Below the pieces are notes generated by a model, which was given only the letters and a program-made list of their open reading frames with translations, was not told where the DNA came from and ran no database searches. A DNA stretch of 64,000 bases, taken from NCBI RefSeq assembly GCF_019970065.1, contig NZ_JAHXYH010000001.1, positions 186,001-250,000 on the forward strand. Reading direction: 5' to 3'. How positions within the stretch are numbered: the stretch's first letter is position 1; the number at the start of each line of letters is the position of its first letter. Shown here piece by piece: positions 1-8,585 of this stretch. The translations under genes and the position numbers were made by a program. The DNA comes from Chryseobacterium sp. OSA05B (GTDB lineage: Bacteria > Bacteroidota > Bacteroidia > Flavobacteriales > Weeksellaceae).

Positions 1-210
1 TTGATTATTTTTTTACATCTAAGATTTTAATTTACAGCATTTTCCCATTTAATTCACACTTACAATACTTATTTTAAAACCTTGTACAAGACATTTTATC
101 TCGAAATCCTCAATTACAGGATATTATTAATCTTAATAAGAAGTTAAATATCACACCGGAAGTCTTTAAATGATTAAATTAGCCCAGAATTAAAATGCGC
201 TAAGATTTCT

Positions 211-2610
211 ATGAAAAATATATTCTTTGTATTGCTTATTTCAACGGTACAACCTGTACTGGCACAGACTAAATTAGAAAAAGCAATTACCAGCCTTGAG
301 AATAATTACGACCAGGAAAAAGTATACATCCTTACCGATAAATCACAATATGCAGCGGGTGACAAAATCTGGTTTAAAAGCTTTGTATTTGATGGATACA
401 ACCGGTCTGCATTATCCACGACTCTATTTGTGGAACTCTACAGTGCCGATAAAAAGGTAATAGACTGGAAAACAATACTTCTGACCAATGGTGAAGGCAG
501 CGGAGATTTCCAACTGAAAGAAGATCTTCCTGAACAGGTTTATTTTGTAAGAGCTTATACGCCTTATATGACGAATTTTAACGAAGATTTTCAGATTGTT
601 AAAACCATTCCGGTGTACAATCCTAAATCCACTGAATCTCTGGTGATTTCTAAAAGTTCCGACTGGTCTGCAAAAGCCTTTCCGGAAGGCGGAAACTTCA
701 TTAACGGGATGCCTTCGAAATTTGCCGTAAGATTATCAGGCACTTCCCTGCCGGAAAACTGGAGCGGAAAAGTCATTGATGCACACAACCCCAACGTCCC
801 TATAACGACATTTAAATCTTTTGACAAAAACGTTGCCTCCTTTAAAATAACGCCTGCCTCCGGAAAAAAATACCAGGTTGTCATTCAGGATAATGCAGGA
901 AAAAGTCAGACCATAGATCTGCCACAGGTTGCGGACAACGGTCTCAATCTGGAAGTTTCCAGCTCTAAAGACGGCATTAAATACACCTTAAAAGGCGTCA
1001 ATTTAAAACAACAGCTTAAAAATTATAAAGTTGTAGGAACGATCAATAACCACCTGGCTTACAAAGCCAACATCAACCATTTAACGAATGAAGCCACCAG
1101 CCTTATTCCTACAAAAATCAGCAATGGAGCTAACTGTATTCTGCAATTGGCCATTTTTGATGAACAGGACAATCTGGTTGCCCAAAGACTTTGCTTTATA
1201 AAACCCGGAAATCTAAAGATTGAGAAAGCAGAAATTGTAGGCCAGAATATAACATCAACTCCAAGATCTTTCAATAGCATTGATCTTTCTCCGGAGTCTT
1301 ATTTTAAAAATTATACCGTTTTGGTCAGTGAGGATGACGGAACCCAGGCTCCGGAAGAAGAAAATCTTCTGAGTGGACTTTGGTTAACGGGAGATTTTAC
1401 AACAAAAATAGACAGCCCGGCACAATATTTTTCTAAAAATGCCAATACTGAAGCGTTGGACGCGCTCCTTATTTCTGAAAAGTGGCAAAGATTTGACTGG
1501 AATTCCGTCCTTAGCGGATCTGTACCAACCATTAAACCCAATGCTCAGCAATATCTTTCTTACAAGGTAAAACCTATTAAAAATGGTTCCATGCTGGTCA
1601 ACACCACTGTAAGTTTAATGCTGAAATTAGGCAATCGTGAAGCTGCCCTTAATCAATTTCAAACGGATCAAAACGGATATGTCTATTTAAATAATCTGAA
1701 CTATGATGAACCTTTGAATGTTTCATTATTTGTGAATTCAGAAGATAATAAAGAATCTAATACGGATAATTTATTTGTCACCATAGAGCCATTAGTTAAT
1801 CCCGTATCATTTAAAGGCAATTTTCCTGGTACAAAATATACATTGGTAAAAGCCGGTGAACATAAAACCCTTCCTCCCACCATTTCCAGAGCCATCAATA
1901 CACAGAAAAACAGTAAAAAAACCCAGAATACGGATGTACAGATTGAGGAAGTAAAAATAGTAGGAAAAAAGACAGATCCGAAAGAAGACCTGGACAAACA
2001 ACTGTCTACCGGAATGTTCAGTTCAATGAATTCCACTATATTCGACTTTGTGAATGAAGACCAACATATCGCCGGGTCAGGGAATATATTAGACTGGCTT
2101 CAGGGAAGAGCTGCCGGTTTGACGTTTCAAAGAAACAGCTCAGGGATTAACGTTCCTTATATCCGCGGCCAGCAAGCTAAGCTGTATTTAGATGAAACCG
2201 CTACTGATGCTTCAATGATTGCCAACCTTCCTCCAAGCAATATTGCCATGGTAAAAATCCTTAAAGGCGCAGGATTGATAGGCGATGCAGTACTCATCTA
2301 TACCATGAAAGGGAATATGAAATCCAAAAGCAATGAAAAAGAAGCCCCGAAGAACAACTCAGCGGTCATCAAAGGCTATGATCAACCTTCGGAATTTCCT
2401 ATCGAAATGCTGGATAATGATGATCCCGCCAAGAAAGTTGACAATGATACCCGTGAAACCCTGTACTGGAATCCTAATTTATTCGACAGCGACTATGTTC
2501 CCCCAAGAATTAAATTCTTTAATAATGACAGCGCAAAACAATATAAAGTTCTGATCATCAGTTTTGATGAAGATGATAATCTTTTGTATGATCAGCGAAT
2601 TTTTAAATAG
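211..2610 (+). CDS. Secreted MG2-like/TonB plug-domain protein without a barrel
   Basis: 799 residues. A signal peptide ends near residue 19 (VLA-Q). Residues about 25-130 resemble the MG2-type domain at the start of many Bacteroidota envelope proteins (EKVYILTDKSQY, then GDKIWFKSFVFDG). Residues about 590-710 look like a TonB-receptor plug: an IEEVKIVGKK entry segment, an ILDWLQGRAAG core, then PYIRGQQAKLYLDE and IAMVKILKGAG. There is no C-terminal beta-barrel, so this is not a transporter. It is probably periplasmic or outer-membrane associated. Proteins of this build are common in Flavobacteriia but have no settled function. It is a single gene with its own terminator downstream. The family call is from motif recognition only. 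Confidence 0.8.
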   Translation: MKNIFFVLLISTVQPVLAQTKLEKAITSLENNYDQEKVYILTDKSQYAAGDKIWFKSFVFDGYNRSALSTTLFVELYSADKKVIDWKTILLTNGEGSGDFQLKEDLPEQVYFVRAYTPYMTNFNEDFQIVKTIPVYNPKSTESLVISKSSDWSAKAFPEGGNFINGMPSKFAVRLSGTSLPENWSGKVIDAHNPNVPITTFKSFDKNVASFKITPASGKKYQVVIQDNAGKSQTIDLPQVADNGLNLEVSSSKDGIKYTLKGVNLKQQLKNYKVVGTINNHLAYKANINHLTNEATSLIPTKISNGANCILQLAIFDEQDNLVAQRLCFIKPGNLKIEKAEIVGQNITSTPRSFNSIDLSPESYFKNYTVLVSEDDGTQAPEEENLLSGLWLTGDFTTKIDSPAQYFSKNANTEALDALLISEKWQRFDWNSVLSGSVPTIKPNAQQYLSYKVKPIKNGSMLVNTTVSLMLKLGNREAALNQFQTDQNGYVYLNNLNYDEPLNVSLFVNSEDNKESNTDNLFVTIEPLVNPVSFKGNFPGTKYTLVKAGEHKTLPPTISRAINTQKNSKKTQNTDVQIEEVKIVGKKTDPKEDLDKQLSTGMFSSMNSTIFDFVNEDQHIAGSGNILDWLQGRAAGLTFQRNSSGINVPYIRGQQAKLYLDETATDASMIANLPPSNIAMVKILKGAGLIGDAVLIYTMKGNMKSKSNEKEAPKNNSAVIKGYDQPSEFPIEMLDNDDPAKKVDNDTRETLYWNPNLFDSDYVPPRIKFFNNDSAKQYKVLIISFDEDDNLLYDQRIFK

Positions 2611-2631
2611 TATATTTTTCAGGATTAAAAG

Positions 2632-2658
2632 GCCTTTCAGTTTCTGAAAGGCTTTTTT
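2632..2658 (+). terminator. Rho-independent terminator of the plug-domain gene
   Basis: A perfect 9-bp stem (GCCTTTCAG / CTGAAAGGC) with a TTT loop is followed by six T. It starts 22 bases after the stop codon at 2610. Confidence 0.88.
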
Positions 2659-2756
2659 GTTTGTTTCAATTATTAAAAGATCAATCTATTGTCTATATTG
2701 AGAAGTTGCCTATATTTGAGCATCATCAAAAATCACAGAACACCAAACGCTTCCCC

Positions 2757-3437
2757 ATGAACATAAAATTGAGCTATCTCTTTATTCTATTATATGCTCT
2801 TGTCAGCTGTCAGGAAAAATCAATCGTTAATGATCTGACATTTTCTAATTATGTAGGGCATCCTAAAAAAATTACGGAGATCGTCACTTTTGCCAATCAG
2901 AATACGGATAAAAGTATTTCTTATTTTGATAAAGATGGTTTTCTGACAAAAAAGGAAAGCTATAATGTAGCCAAAAGCGAATCGCCAGGTAAAAGAATGA
3001 TGAGTGACATTCTTATCTATGATTCGAAGGATAAAGCGAAAAGGCATTTCGAAACCATTAATGCTGAAAACAAAAACGTACAAGCTAAAGGCTATTTTGA
3101 GAAAGTTTCCGATTCGTTGTACAGAAGGGTTTCAAATTCTGAGATTACCGTCATGTCGCTCAACAAGTTATTGTATCTGGACAAAAATAACCGTCTTGCA
3201 AAAACAGAAGAAACCGGACATTTTAATGGAACCCCAATTAAAAATATCATTATTTACTCCTATACCAATGATGTAAAAAGTGAAATGCTTTTTGAAGATT
3301 TAATGAATCACAAAAAATCCAGGCTAATTTATAAAAATATAAAGCTAGACCGGTATGGCAATTCTGTTTATGAAGAATTAGTGGATGATCATGGAACTTT
3401 ACAGCAAAAGATAGAAAGAGAATTTGAGTATTATTAA
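2757..3437 (+). CDS. Hypothetical lipoprotein
   Basis: 226 residues from the chosen ATG. The frame is open to 2661, but the extra 32 residues are not signal-like. From 2757 the protein begins with a type II signal peptide (hydrophobic run, then LVSC), so Cys19 is probably lipidated. The rest is charged with YDSKDK and YLDKNNRL segments and alternating beta-like stretches, the style of the uncharacterised 'wing' repeat lipoproteins of Bacteroidota. I recognise no catalytic motif. It is monocistronic, between a strong terminator and AT-rich non-coding DNA. Function unknown. Confidence 0.72.
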   Translation: MNIKLSYLFILLYALVSCQEKSIVNDLTFSNYVGHPKKITEIVTFANQNTDKSISYFDKDGFLTKKESYNVAKSESPGKRMMSDILIYDSKDKAKRHFETINAENKNVQAKGYFEKVSDSLYRRVSNSEITVMSLNKLLYLDKNNRLAKTEETGHFNGTPIKNIIIYSYTNDVKSEMLFEDLMNHKKSRLIYKNIKLDRYGNSVYEELVDDHGTLQQKIEREFEYY

Positions 3438-3490
3438 TTGAAATTCTGTTAACATTAGTTTGCAAAAGAGTGGTTTCAGTGCTCATTGTA

Positions 3491-3528
3491 CTTATAGGAC
3501 ACGGGCAATATGCACGCACCAGCAGGAA
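3491..3528 (+). repeat. Diverged copy of dispersed repeat R1
   Basis: GGACAC..GCA..ATGC..GCACCAGCAGGAA matches the core of the R1 copies near 36.5 kb (GGACACAAGCAGGACGCTTG then CGCCAGCGGAAGA) with several substitutions. It lies in the 260-base gap after the lipoprotein, in which I see no gene. Confidence 0.4.
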
Positions 3529-3697
3529 TTTATTGATTTCAAATTGAATCGGTCTACTAAATATATAATAAAATTTAATTTTATTGTAATGACGCTTTAC
3601 AAAACTATTTATTAAAATTTTCTTGAAATTGATATTTTAAATGGAAGAACCAAAACCAGTAATGTCACAGTTGTAAACACTATATACATTAGAGTTA

Positions 3698-4622
3698 ATG
3701 ATAACTAATATACCAGAATATGAGGATTTTGAAAAAGTAGCAAAAAGAATGTTTAATTCAAGCACTTGAATCATTTTTTAGAATTTATTGTAATTATAAA
3801 GAATATGATAATAATAATAATAATAATAATATAAATGAAGAAGTACCTTTAAATGAGGTTTGGGAGCATAACAAGCCTACATTTAGAACATCTATTATCT
3901 TATTACATCAAGGAATTGAAACTTATATGAAAAGTGTAATTGTAAGAAATTCGCCTTATTTACTTCTTGAACAAAAAAGATCAGATTGGCCGAGTCTACC
4001 AAAAAGTAAAGATGTAGATTACTCCACTATGTACACATATGCAGGAGAGAACCTTCTTAATACTTTTTGTACTGTAACTAATGGTAAACTGAATTCAGAA
4101 AAAATAAAGTTTATTGAAGATATTCGCCAAAATAGAAATAAGGCAATTCATGGAGCTGGAAATATATTAAATAATCCAAGTACTCTAATACTTGATATAC
4201 TAACAGCATATACTTATTTTTTTGGAAAAGATCAATGGTTTAATGATATAAAAAAATGGAATCAATCGAATCCTCTTTTTGGTTACTATAGTTGGAATTT
4301 TGAGAGTATACAATCATATAAATTTTTAGATTTTCTGGAAGTGACAATTGGTGTAAAACAACTAAAAAAATTTTTAAATTTTGATTTGAGTGGAAGAAGA
4401 TATCTTTGCCCAGCTTGTTTTTATGAAATAAACTCAAAAGGTGAACAATTAAAAAGTAAATGGGCATTTCTCACGCCCAATAAACCTTCTTCAAAACTTT
4501 TATACTGTATCAATTGTAATTCTGAGAATGAAATAAAAAGAGTGGATTGTCATATTAAAGATTGCATGGGAAATGTAATAGATATTGATGATATTTGCCT
4601 TACGTGTGGTGAAAAACAATGA
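3698..4622 (+). pseudogene. HEPN-like domain plus zinc-ribbon protein, frameshifted near the N-terminus
   Basis: The intact 3' part (ATG at 3927, 231 residues) has RNKAIH at residues 70-75, matching the R-x4-6-H signature of HEPN ribonucleases. Its C-terminal ~75 residues are cysteine-rich (CPAC, CINC, DCHIKDC, CLTC), like two zinc ribbons. Coding sense continues upstream of 3927 in the same frame (ALESFFRIYC, then EYD and an Asn run from AAT repeats). It then switches at the A-run at about 3743-3748: the ATG at 3698 reads ITNIPEYEDFEKVAKR and stops at 3769. Removing one A would join the frames. Even further upstream, ATG 3641 opens the same frame but meets TAA at 3674. The gene is strikingly AT-rich. 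It may be a decayed gene, a sequencing error or, less likely, a truncated functional protein starting at 3927. Confidence 0.6.
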
Positions 4623-4809
4623 AAATTTTATTTAAAAATATTCTTTTAACTGGAAAAATTTCTACTTCAAGGTTACTATTTTCTCTTCTAAATAAAGACT
4701 TTTTCGCTTAATGGACTTTATTTAACATCATCACCAAAACTTTCTTACAAAAAAATAAGAACTCTTATTTTTTTGTAACTATAATTTATCTAACATTGCA
4801 AAAAAAACC

Positions 4810-5361
4810 ATGAAAAACTCAAGACTAGTGTTAGCCGCTATTGTAGTGCTATGCTCGGCAATGAATGTAACGGCTCAAAAAAAGAAACAGATGGCTCCAT
4901 CAGCACACGGACCTATGGAAATGCCTAAAGATGCTGAAGGTCAGGTGATGGCCGGAGGCGAGAAAGCCATAAGCTATTATTATAAGACCAACGATCAGGT
5001 TACCTTTACCTATGATGCCAGCTATAAAAATGCGGATGTATACATTACGGAAGACGGTACCAAAAAATTAATGTACAAAGCCAAGCTGGATGGTACAGGC
5101 GTTGATACCAAGCTAAAAGCACGAATCTATCATTATAAAATATACAGTTCAGACCGTAAAACCCTTTTATTCACCTACGAAACAGAAGCATCAGCGACCA
5201 GCTTAATAAAAATGATCGCGGTATCTCCGGCAAAAACCTCTACTATTCTGGATTTCTCCCAGGTATTCGGCCCTACTGAATATACGCTGGGTAAAACGGA
5301 AACGTTTGAGAAGTTTCCCATTTTTTTATACTATTCAATATTTAATGCGCCTAAAAAGTAA
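4810..5361 (+). CDS. Hypothetical secreted protein
   Basis: 183 residues with a clear Sec signal peptide (hydrophobic core, NVTAQ cleavage near residue 23). A Lys/Met/Pro-rich linker follows, then a compact, probably beta-rich domain of about 130 residues (YYYKTNDQVTFTYDASYKNADVYITEDGTKKLMYK). There is no T9SS sorting domain and no lipobox, so it is probably periplasmic. It is flanked by a candidate terminator downstream. Family not recognised. Confidence 0.75.
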   Translation: MKNSRLVLAAIVVLCSAMNVTAQKKKQMAPSAHGPMEMPKDAEGQVMAGGEKAISYYYKTNDQVTFTYDASYKNADVYITEDGTKKLMYKAKLDGTGVDTKLKARIYHYKIYSSDRKTLLFTYETEASATSLIKMIAVSPAKTSTILDFSQVFGPTEYTLGKTETFEKFPIFLYYSIFNAPKK

Positions 5362-5386
5362 CGGCATTATTTAAAAAAAGCACATC

Positions 5387-5425
5387 CAATCTCTGAACTC
5401 TCCTGACTTTGGAGATTGTGATTTT
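5387..5425 (+). terminator. Possible terminator after the secreted protein
   Basis: CAATCTC (5387-5393) pairs with GAGATTG (5412-5418) across an 18-base loop, followed by TGATTTTT. The loop is long, so this is a weak call. Confidence 0.4.
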
Positions 5426-5481
5426 TAATACTGCCCATTCTTACCTATCAGGCACCCACGCCGGCAGGGAATAAGTTCTTA

Positions 5482-5718
5482 TTACCTCCAGGAATTCATT
5501 TCATAGTTTGAAAAATTTACTTTCATATCTTCTATCCTGTCTTCAAGGGCTTTGATGCCTGTATGCAGATATTCTTCCTTCTCAGATTCATTCAAGGTAT
5601 ATATGATATCGAATCCCGGGATTGGTCTGGCAATAGGAACAAATACTGTAATATGGCCGTCCTCTTCGTAAACATAATATTGCCATTCTTTTTGTTCGAG
5701 TAATTTCTTTTTGTTCAT
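5482..5718 (-). CDS. Small hypothetical protein (78 aa)
   Basis: A soluble 78-residue protein, Glu/Lys-rich, with an aromatic N-terminal strand (EWQYYVYEEDGHITVFVPIA) and a helical C-terminus. There is no signal peptide. It is the last gene of a minus-strand row (7759 to 5482) with gaps of 55, 72 and 39 bases, so co-transcription is likely. The small, acidic, cytosolic and orphan character of the row fits accessory or immunity proteins, but nothing in this gene names a function. Confidence 0.6.
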   Translation of the reverse strand: MNKKKLLEQKEWQYYVYEEDGHITVFVPIARPIPGFDIIYTLNESEKEEYLHTGIKALEDRIEDMKVNFSNYEMNSWR

Positions 5719-5757
5719 TGTTTCAATTCTAACCTATTTTCATCAAGCAGTATGTTC

Positions 5758-6414
5758 TCACGTTGTATAGCGGCAGATCCCTTCTAAAAATAACAGATAC
5801 CTCCCCGGCTGATATTCTCCATAGGAAAACAGGTAGATCGCCTCATTTCTCTTTACATAATGAATTTCCAATCCATCTTCAGATACATACTTTTCAATAA
5901 AACTATCGACCGGATTGAACTTACTTTCTTTCATTAGGGTATTAAGACTTTGATCCCTTATTTCTTTTTTTAATTCTCGTAATGGATGGTTGTAAAAATC
6001 CATCAGTTTGAACGTTTGATTTTCAATTGCAAAAACATGTTTGAGAGCTTTTTCTTCATCTCCGTCAAATAATTTCCGCCTGATCATTTCAATGTTTTCC
6101 ATCATAGCAGGATATAATGATATGCCCCAAACGATATCTTGCAGCATTTTCGCATACTCCGTATTGGATTCTTCTCCGAGAAAATTCCTTACAACCATTA
6201 CCGCCATTGGATATTTCTGATACGCTTCATCTTCCGTATATGCTGTATGATCATCAATGACCGTTTTTTTTATATCCACCAATTGACGGTAAAAAGAAAT
6301 GTTCATGGAATTATCGGGAAATTGCTCATATTCTTCTTTGGCCCGTGCTAAAGCTTTTTCTACGATTTCACGATAGTATTTTTTCGTTAGCCGGTCTTCT
6401 AAATCTGTATACAT
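5758..6414 (-). CDS. Hypothetical cytosolic protein (218 aa)
   Basis: Predominantly helical by eye, with no signal peptide or membrane segment. It opens with a charged helix (KKYYREIVEKALARAKEEYEQF) and closes with a beta-like tail (EIHYVKRNEAIYLFSYGEY). It has no cysteine cluster or catalytic signature. It is the third gene of the minus-strand row and 39 bases upstream of the 78-residue gene. Family unknown. An immunity or adaptor role is only a contextual guess. Confidence 0.7.
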   Translation of the reverse strand: MYTDLEDRLTKKYYREIVEKALARAKEEYEQFPDNSMNISFYRQLVDIKKTVIDDHTAYTEDEAYQKYPMAVMVVRNFLGEESNTEYAKMLQDIVWGISLYPAMMENIEMIRRKLFDGDEEKALKHVFAIENQTFKLMDFYNHPLRELKKEIRDQSLNTLMKESKFNPVDSFIEKYVSEDGLEIHYVKRNEAIYLFSYGEYQPGRYLLFLEGICRYTT

Positions 6415-6486
6415 GGGTTGTTCTGATTCATTAAAACTTTGTTTGGGTAGATCAATTGCGCTGGAATAATTGAGGATAACTCATCA

Positions 6487-7035
6487 TTAATGAGTATACC
6501 GTCTCATATTGATTTGATTCTTGTTGATTTCAACGCTGTCTGAAGACATCAATTCTACCCCGGAATACATTTCGTCAATTGAAAAATAAGTCGGCACTTT
6601 GCTGCCTGTGCTTTTTTGAGCTTCTTCCCAGCAGGATGTAAACCAATCGTCAAAAATTTCATACTTTTCCTGCTCGTATTCTTCCATCATTTCTTCCCAT
6701 TCCTCTTCATGCTCAAAATCATCCTCCAAATCACTGACTGCATCCAGTAATTCTTCTGACCTTGAGAAATAATCATTCAACTCATTTCTTAAGAAATCGT
6801 TTTCTTCCGTAATAGTTAAACCAGCTGCATTGGAGCCAAAAAACACCATGGTAAACCACTCGTGACGGTATTCAAAATTATGTGCAGCAATATCCTCTTT
6901 GCTAAAATTGGGAAGCATCACAACAGCTTTTCCACTGAGGACATTCACCAACTCATCAATTATTTTTTCACGAATATCGTTTAAAGCTGACTGCAATATT
7001 GCGTTGGATTGTTTGAGTTCCTGTATTGATTCCAT
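6487..7035 (-). CDS. Acidic hypothetical protein (182 aa)
   Basis: A strongly acidic protein with an N-terminal helix (ESIQELKQSNAILQSALNDIREKI). A possible mixed domain holds HEWFTMVFFGSN, and residues about 100-130 are very Glu-rich (DLEDDFEHEEEWEEMMEEYEQ). There is no signal peptide. Highly acidic small proteins are typical among immunity proteins and nucleic-acid mimics, but that is inference from composition. It is the second gene of the minus-strand row. Confidence 0.7.
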   Translation of the reverse strand: MESIQELKQSNAILQSALNDIREKIIDELVNVLSGKAVVMLPNFSKEDIAAHNFEYRHEWFTMVFFGSNAAGLTITEENDFLRNELNDYFSRSEELLDAVSDLEDDFEHEEEWEEMMEEYEQEKYEIFDDWFTSCWEEAQKSTGSKVPTYFSIDEMYSGVELMSSDSVEINKNQINMRRYTH

Positions 7036-7090
7036 TGGCTATTTTGTTAATGTTAAATACGCTCATTTAGAGATTGAATGATCATGCATT

Positions 7091-7759
7091 TTATGATAGA
7101 GGTTCACCGTCTTTTAGAAGATTATCAGCTATTTTTTCTGCTTCTTGAATATTATATGTAATCCTGTTATCCTGACTGATCAAAGACCGAAAACTATCCA
7201 GGTATTTTCTCCATGTGTTTTTGTCATAATGAACAAGTACCGGAAACAACTGACTGGCCTGGTAGTACCTTTTGTTTTCTAAAGCCTTTTGCATGGCCTG
7301 TTCTATTTCCTTCAAAAGTGGCGCGCAATCTTTCTTTAAGAGAAAATCCTTCAGGTTACATTCAAAGAACCGGTCACCATACAGATGTAAAAACTGTTGG
7401 ATATAAGGATATAATTCCTGTTCACTTTTTCCATTGAATGTTGCGATGTACAATGCATTGGTGATGACATCATAAGCATTATCTTCACCATGGAGCCTGT
7501 GAGGTTCAAAGCTCTCTTTTTCGTCCCATTTTTCGGCAATGAAAAGGTCAAGGAATTCAAAACCTTCCGGTATAGACCACGCGATTAAAATAAGCATGGC
7601 CTGACAAGCTAAATATCGGTTTTCATCATGAAGAAGTCTTTTTAAGTGATCAACTCTGTCAGAATCTATTTTTGCAAGGAGTTGTACTTCGTTTAAGTCA
7701 TATCCTTCGTATCCTTCTTCATTGAAGTAATAAAGGAGTTCATGGAGTTCGGTATTCAT
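7091..7759 (-). CDS. Hypothetical helical-repeat (HEAT-like) protein
   Basis: 222 residues, almost all helical. Residues about 25-70 look like a HEAT/ARM-type pair (VDHLKRLLHDENRYLACQ, then AMLILIAWSIPEGFEFLDLF), and more helix pairs follow (AMQKALENKRYYQASQLFPVL). There is no signal peptide. It is the first gene of the row that runs down to 5482. HEAT-like proteins in this setting often bind other proteins, for example as immunity or adaptor factors. The fold is inferred from helix periodicity only. Confidence 0.7.
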   Translation of the reverse strand: MNTELHELLYYFNEEGYEGYDLNEVQLLAKIDSDRVDHLKRLLHDENRYLACQAMLILIAWSIPEGFEFLDLFIAEKWDEKESFEPHRLHGEDNAYDVITNALYIATFNGKSEQELYPYIQQFLHLYGDRFFECNLKDFLLKKDCAPLLKEIEQAMQKALENKRYYQASQLFPVLVHYDKNTWRKYLDSFRSLISQDNRITYNIQEAEKIADNLLKDGEPLS

Positions 7760-7770
7760 TTAATCAGCTT

Positions 7771-7984
7771 TTAGAGTGGGTTATAAAAGTAAAAACATCT
7801 GCCCTTATCGGTATCGTTAGTTATTTCTATATGCAGTATAAAACCGGGTTTATCAAGATGGTAAGAAATATTCAGTTTCATCTTTGGTATTATGATCTTT
7901 CAGGGTGATGTTAATCGTTGATCCGGGATGAGGTACAAATTTTATTGAATAAAAGCTCAGATGATACAATCCGGGCCTTACCTT
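7771..7984 (-). pseudogene. Remnant of a small gene, broken in two frames
   Basis: Reading leftward, frame B (7984-7853) encodes KVRPGLYHLSFYSIKFVPHP then GSTINITLKDHNTKDE before it stops. A second frame takes over at ATG 7881 with KLNISYHLDKPGFILHIEIT and ends KGRCFYFYNPL with a stop at 7771-7773. Both pieces have ordinary coding composition and join naturally near NTKDE. This looks like one decayed beta-rich protein with an indel, directly upstream of the minus-strand row. The 36-residue 3' ORF could also be a real small protein. Confidence 0.35.
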
Positions 7985-8031
7985 TTAACTTATCCAGCCA
8001 ACGGGTTGATTTTACCTTTTAACGCAGATGA

Positions 8032-8442
8032 TTAATTTAACTTAAAAAAGAAATACACAACTGCTGCCCACTCTTTTTTAATGCCTCTGGCATAGCCAAT
8101 CGTGCTGCGACTGCTGTTTTCTACCGTTCCATCGTCTTTGATGTAGCCAATGGTTGAACGGCTGCTGTTTTCTACGGTACCGTCTTTTTTAACATAACCT
8201 ACAGTAGAACGGCTGCTATTTTCTATAGTCCCGTCACTTTTGATATAACCGATGGTTGAGCGGCTTTTATTCTCAATGGTTCCGTCCGACTTGATATACC
8301 CTACGGTGGAACGGCTGCTGTTTTCAATGGTTCCATCTGATTTGATGTAACCCGTCGTACTGCGGCTTCCCGATTCTATGGTTTGTGCACTTGCCATCGA
8401 AAAGCTGAAAAGAAGAAAACCAATGACTCCTATTTTTTTCAT
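8032..8442 (-). CDS. Secreted 17-residue-repeat protein (beta-flower type)
   Basis: 136 residues from the ATG at 8442. The frame opens at 8583, but only the internal start gives a signal peptide (MASAQ, about residue 20). The mature protein is five tandem 17-residue units of the form SRSTxGYIKxDGTxEN, then a sixth partial unit ending GYARGIKKEWAAVVYFFF. I recall this architecture from Bacteroidota proteins annotated as '5-fold beta-flower', in which each repeat is one petal. Five full units fit that fold. Role unknown. It lies downstream of the RCC1 gene, beyond a terminator, so it is probably transcribed separately. Confidence 0.75.
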   Translation of the reverse strand: MKKIGVIGFLLFSFSMASAQTIESGSRSTTGYIKSDGTIENSSRSTVGYIKSDGTIENKSRSTIGYIKSDGTIENSSRSTVGYVKKDGTVENSSRSTIGYIKDDGTVENSSRSTIGYARGIKKEWAAVVYFFFKLN

Positions 8443-8517
8443 GATTTTTAATTTTTTAATGGTTATTGTTTTTGATGTATTTGATCTGCTAAAAATACAG
8501 ATTCCTCTTAAAAAAAC

Positions 8518-8551
8518 AGCGCCACTTAAAAGATAAGTGACGCTATTTTTT
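8518..8551 (-). terminator. Bidirectional-looking terminator after the first RCC1 gene
   Basis: AGCGcCACTT (8518-8527) pairs with AAGTGaCGCT (8535-8544). On the minus strand it is followed by a run of seven T (8511-8517), and on the plus strand by ATTTTTTAT. It ends the minus-strand gene whose stop is at 8586. Confidence 0.8.
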
Positions 8552-8585
8552 ATAGATCCTGCTTCCGCACGATCATTGATCATGT

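Noticed and set aside
1..210. Leader region before the first gene
   Set aside because: AT-rich. I see no -7 box of the TAnnTTTG type, no riboswitch-like element and no RNA gene.
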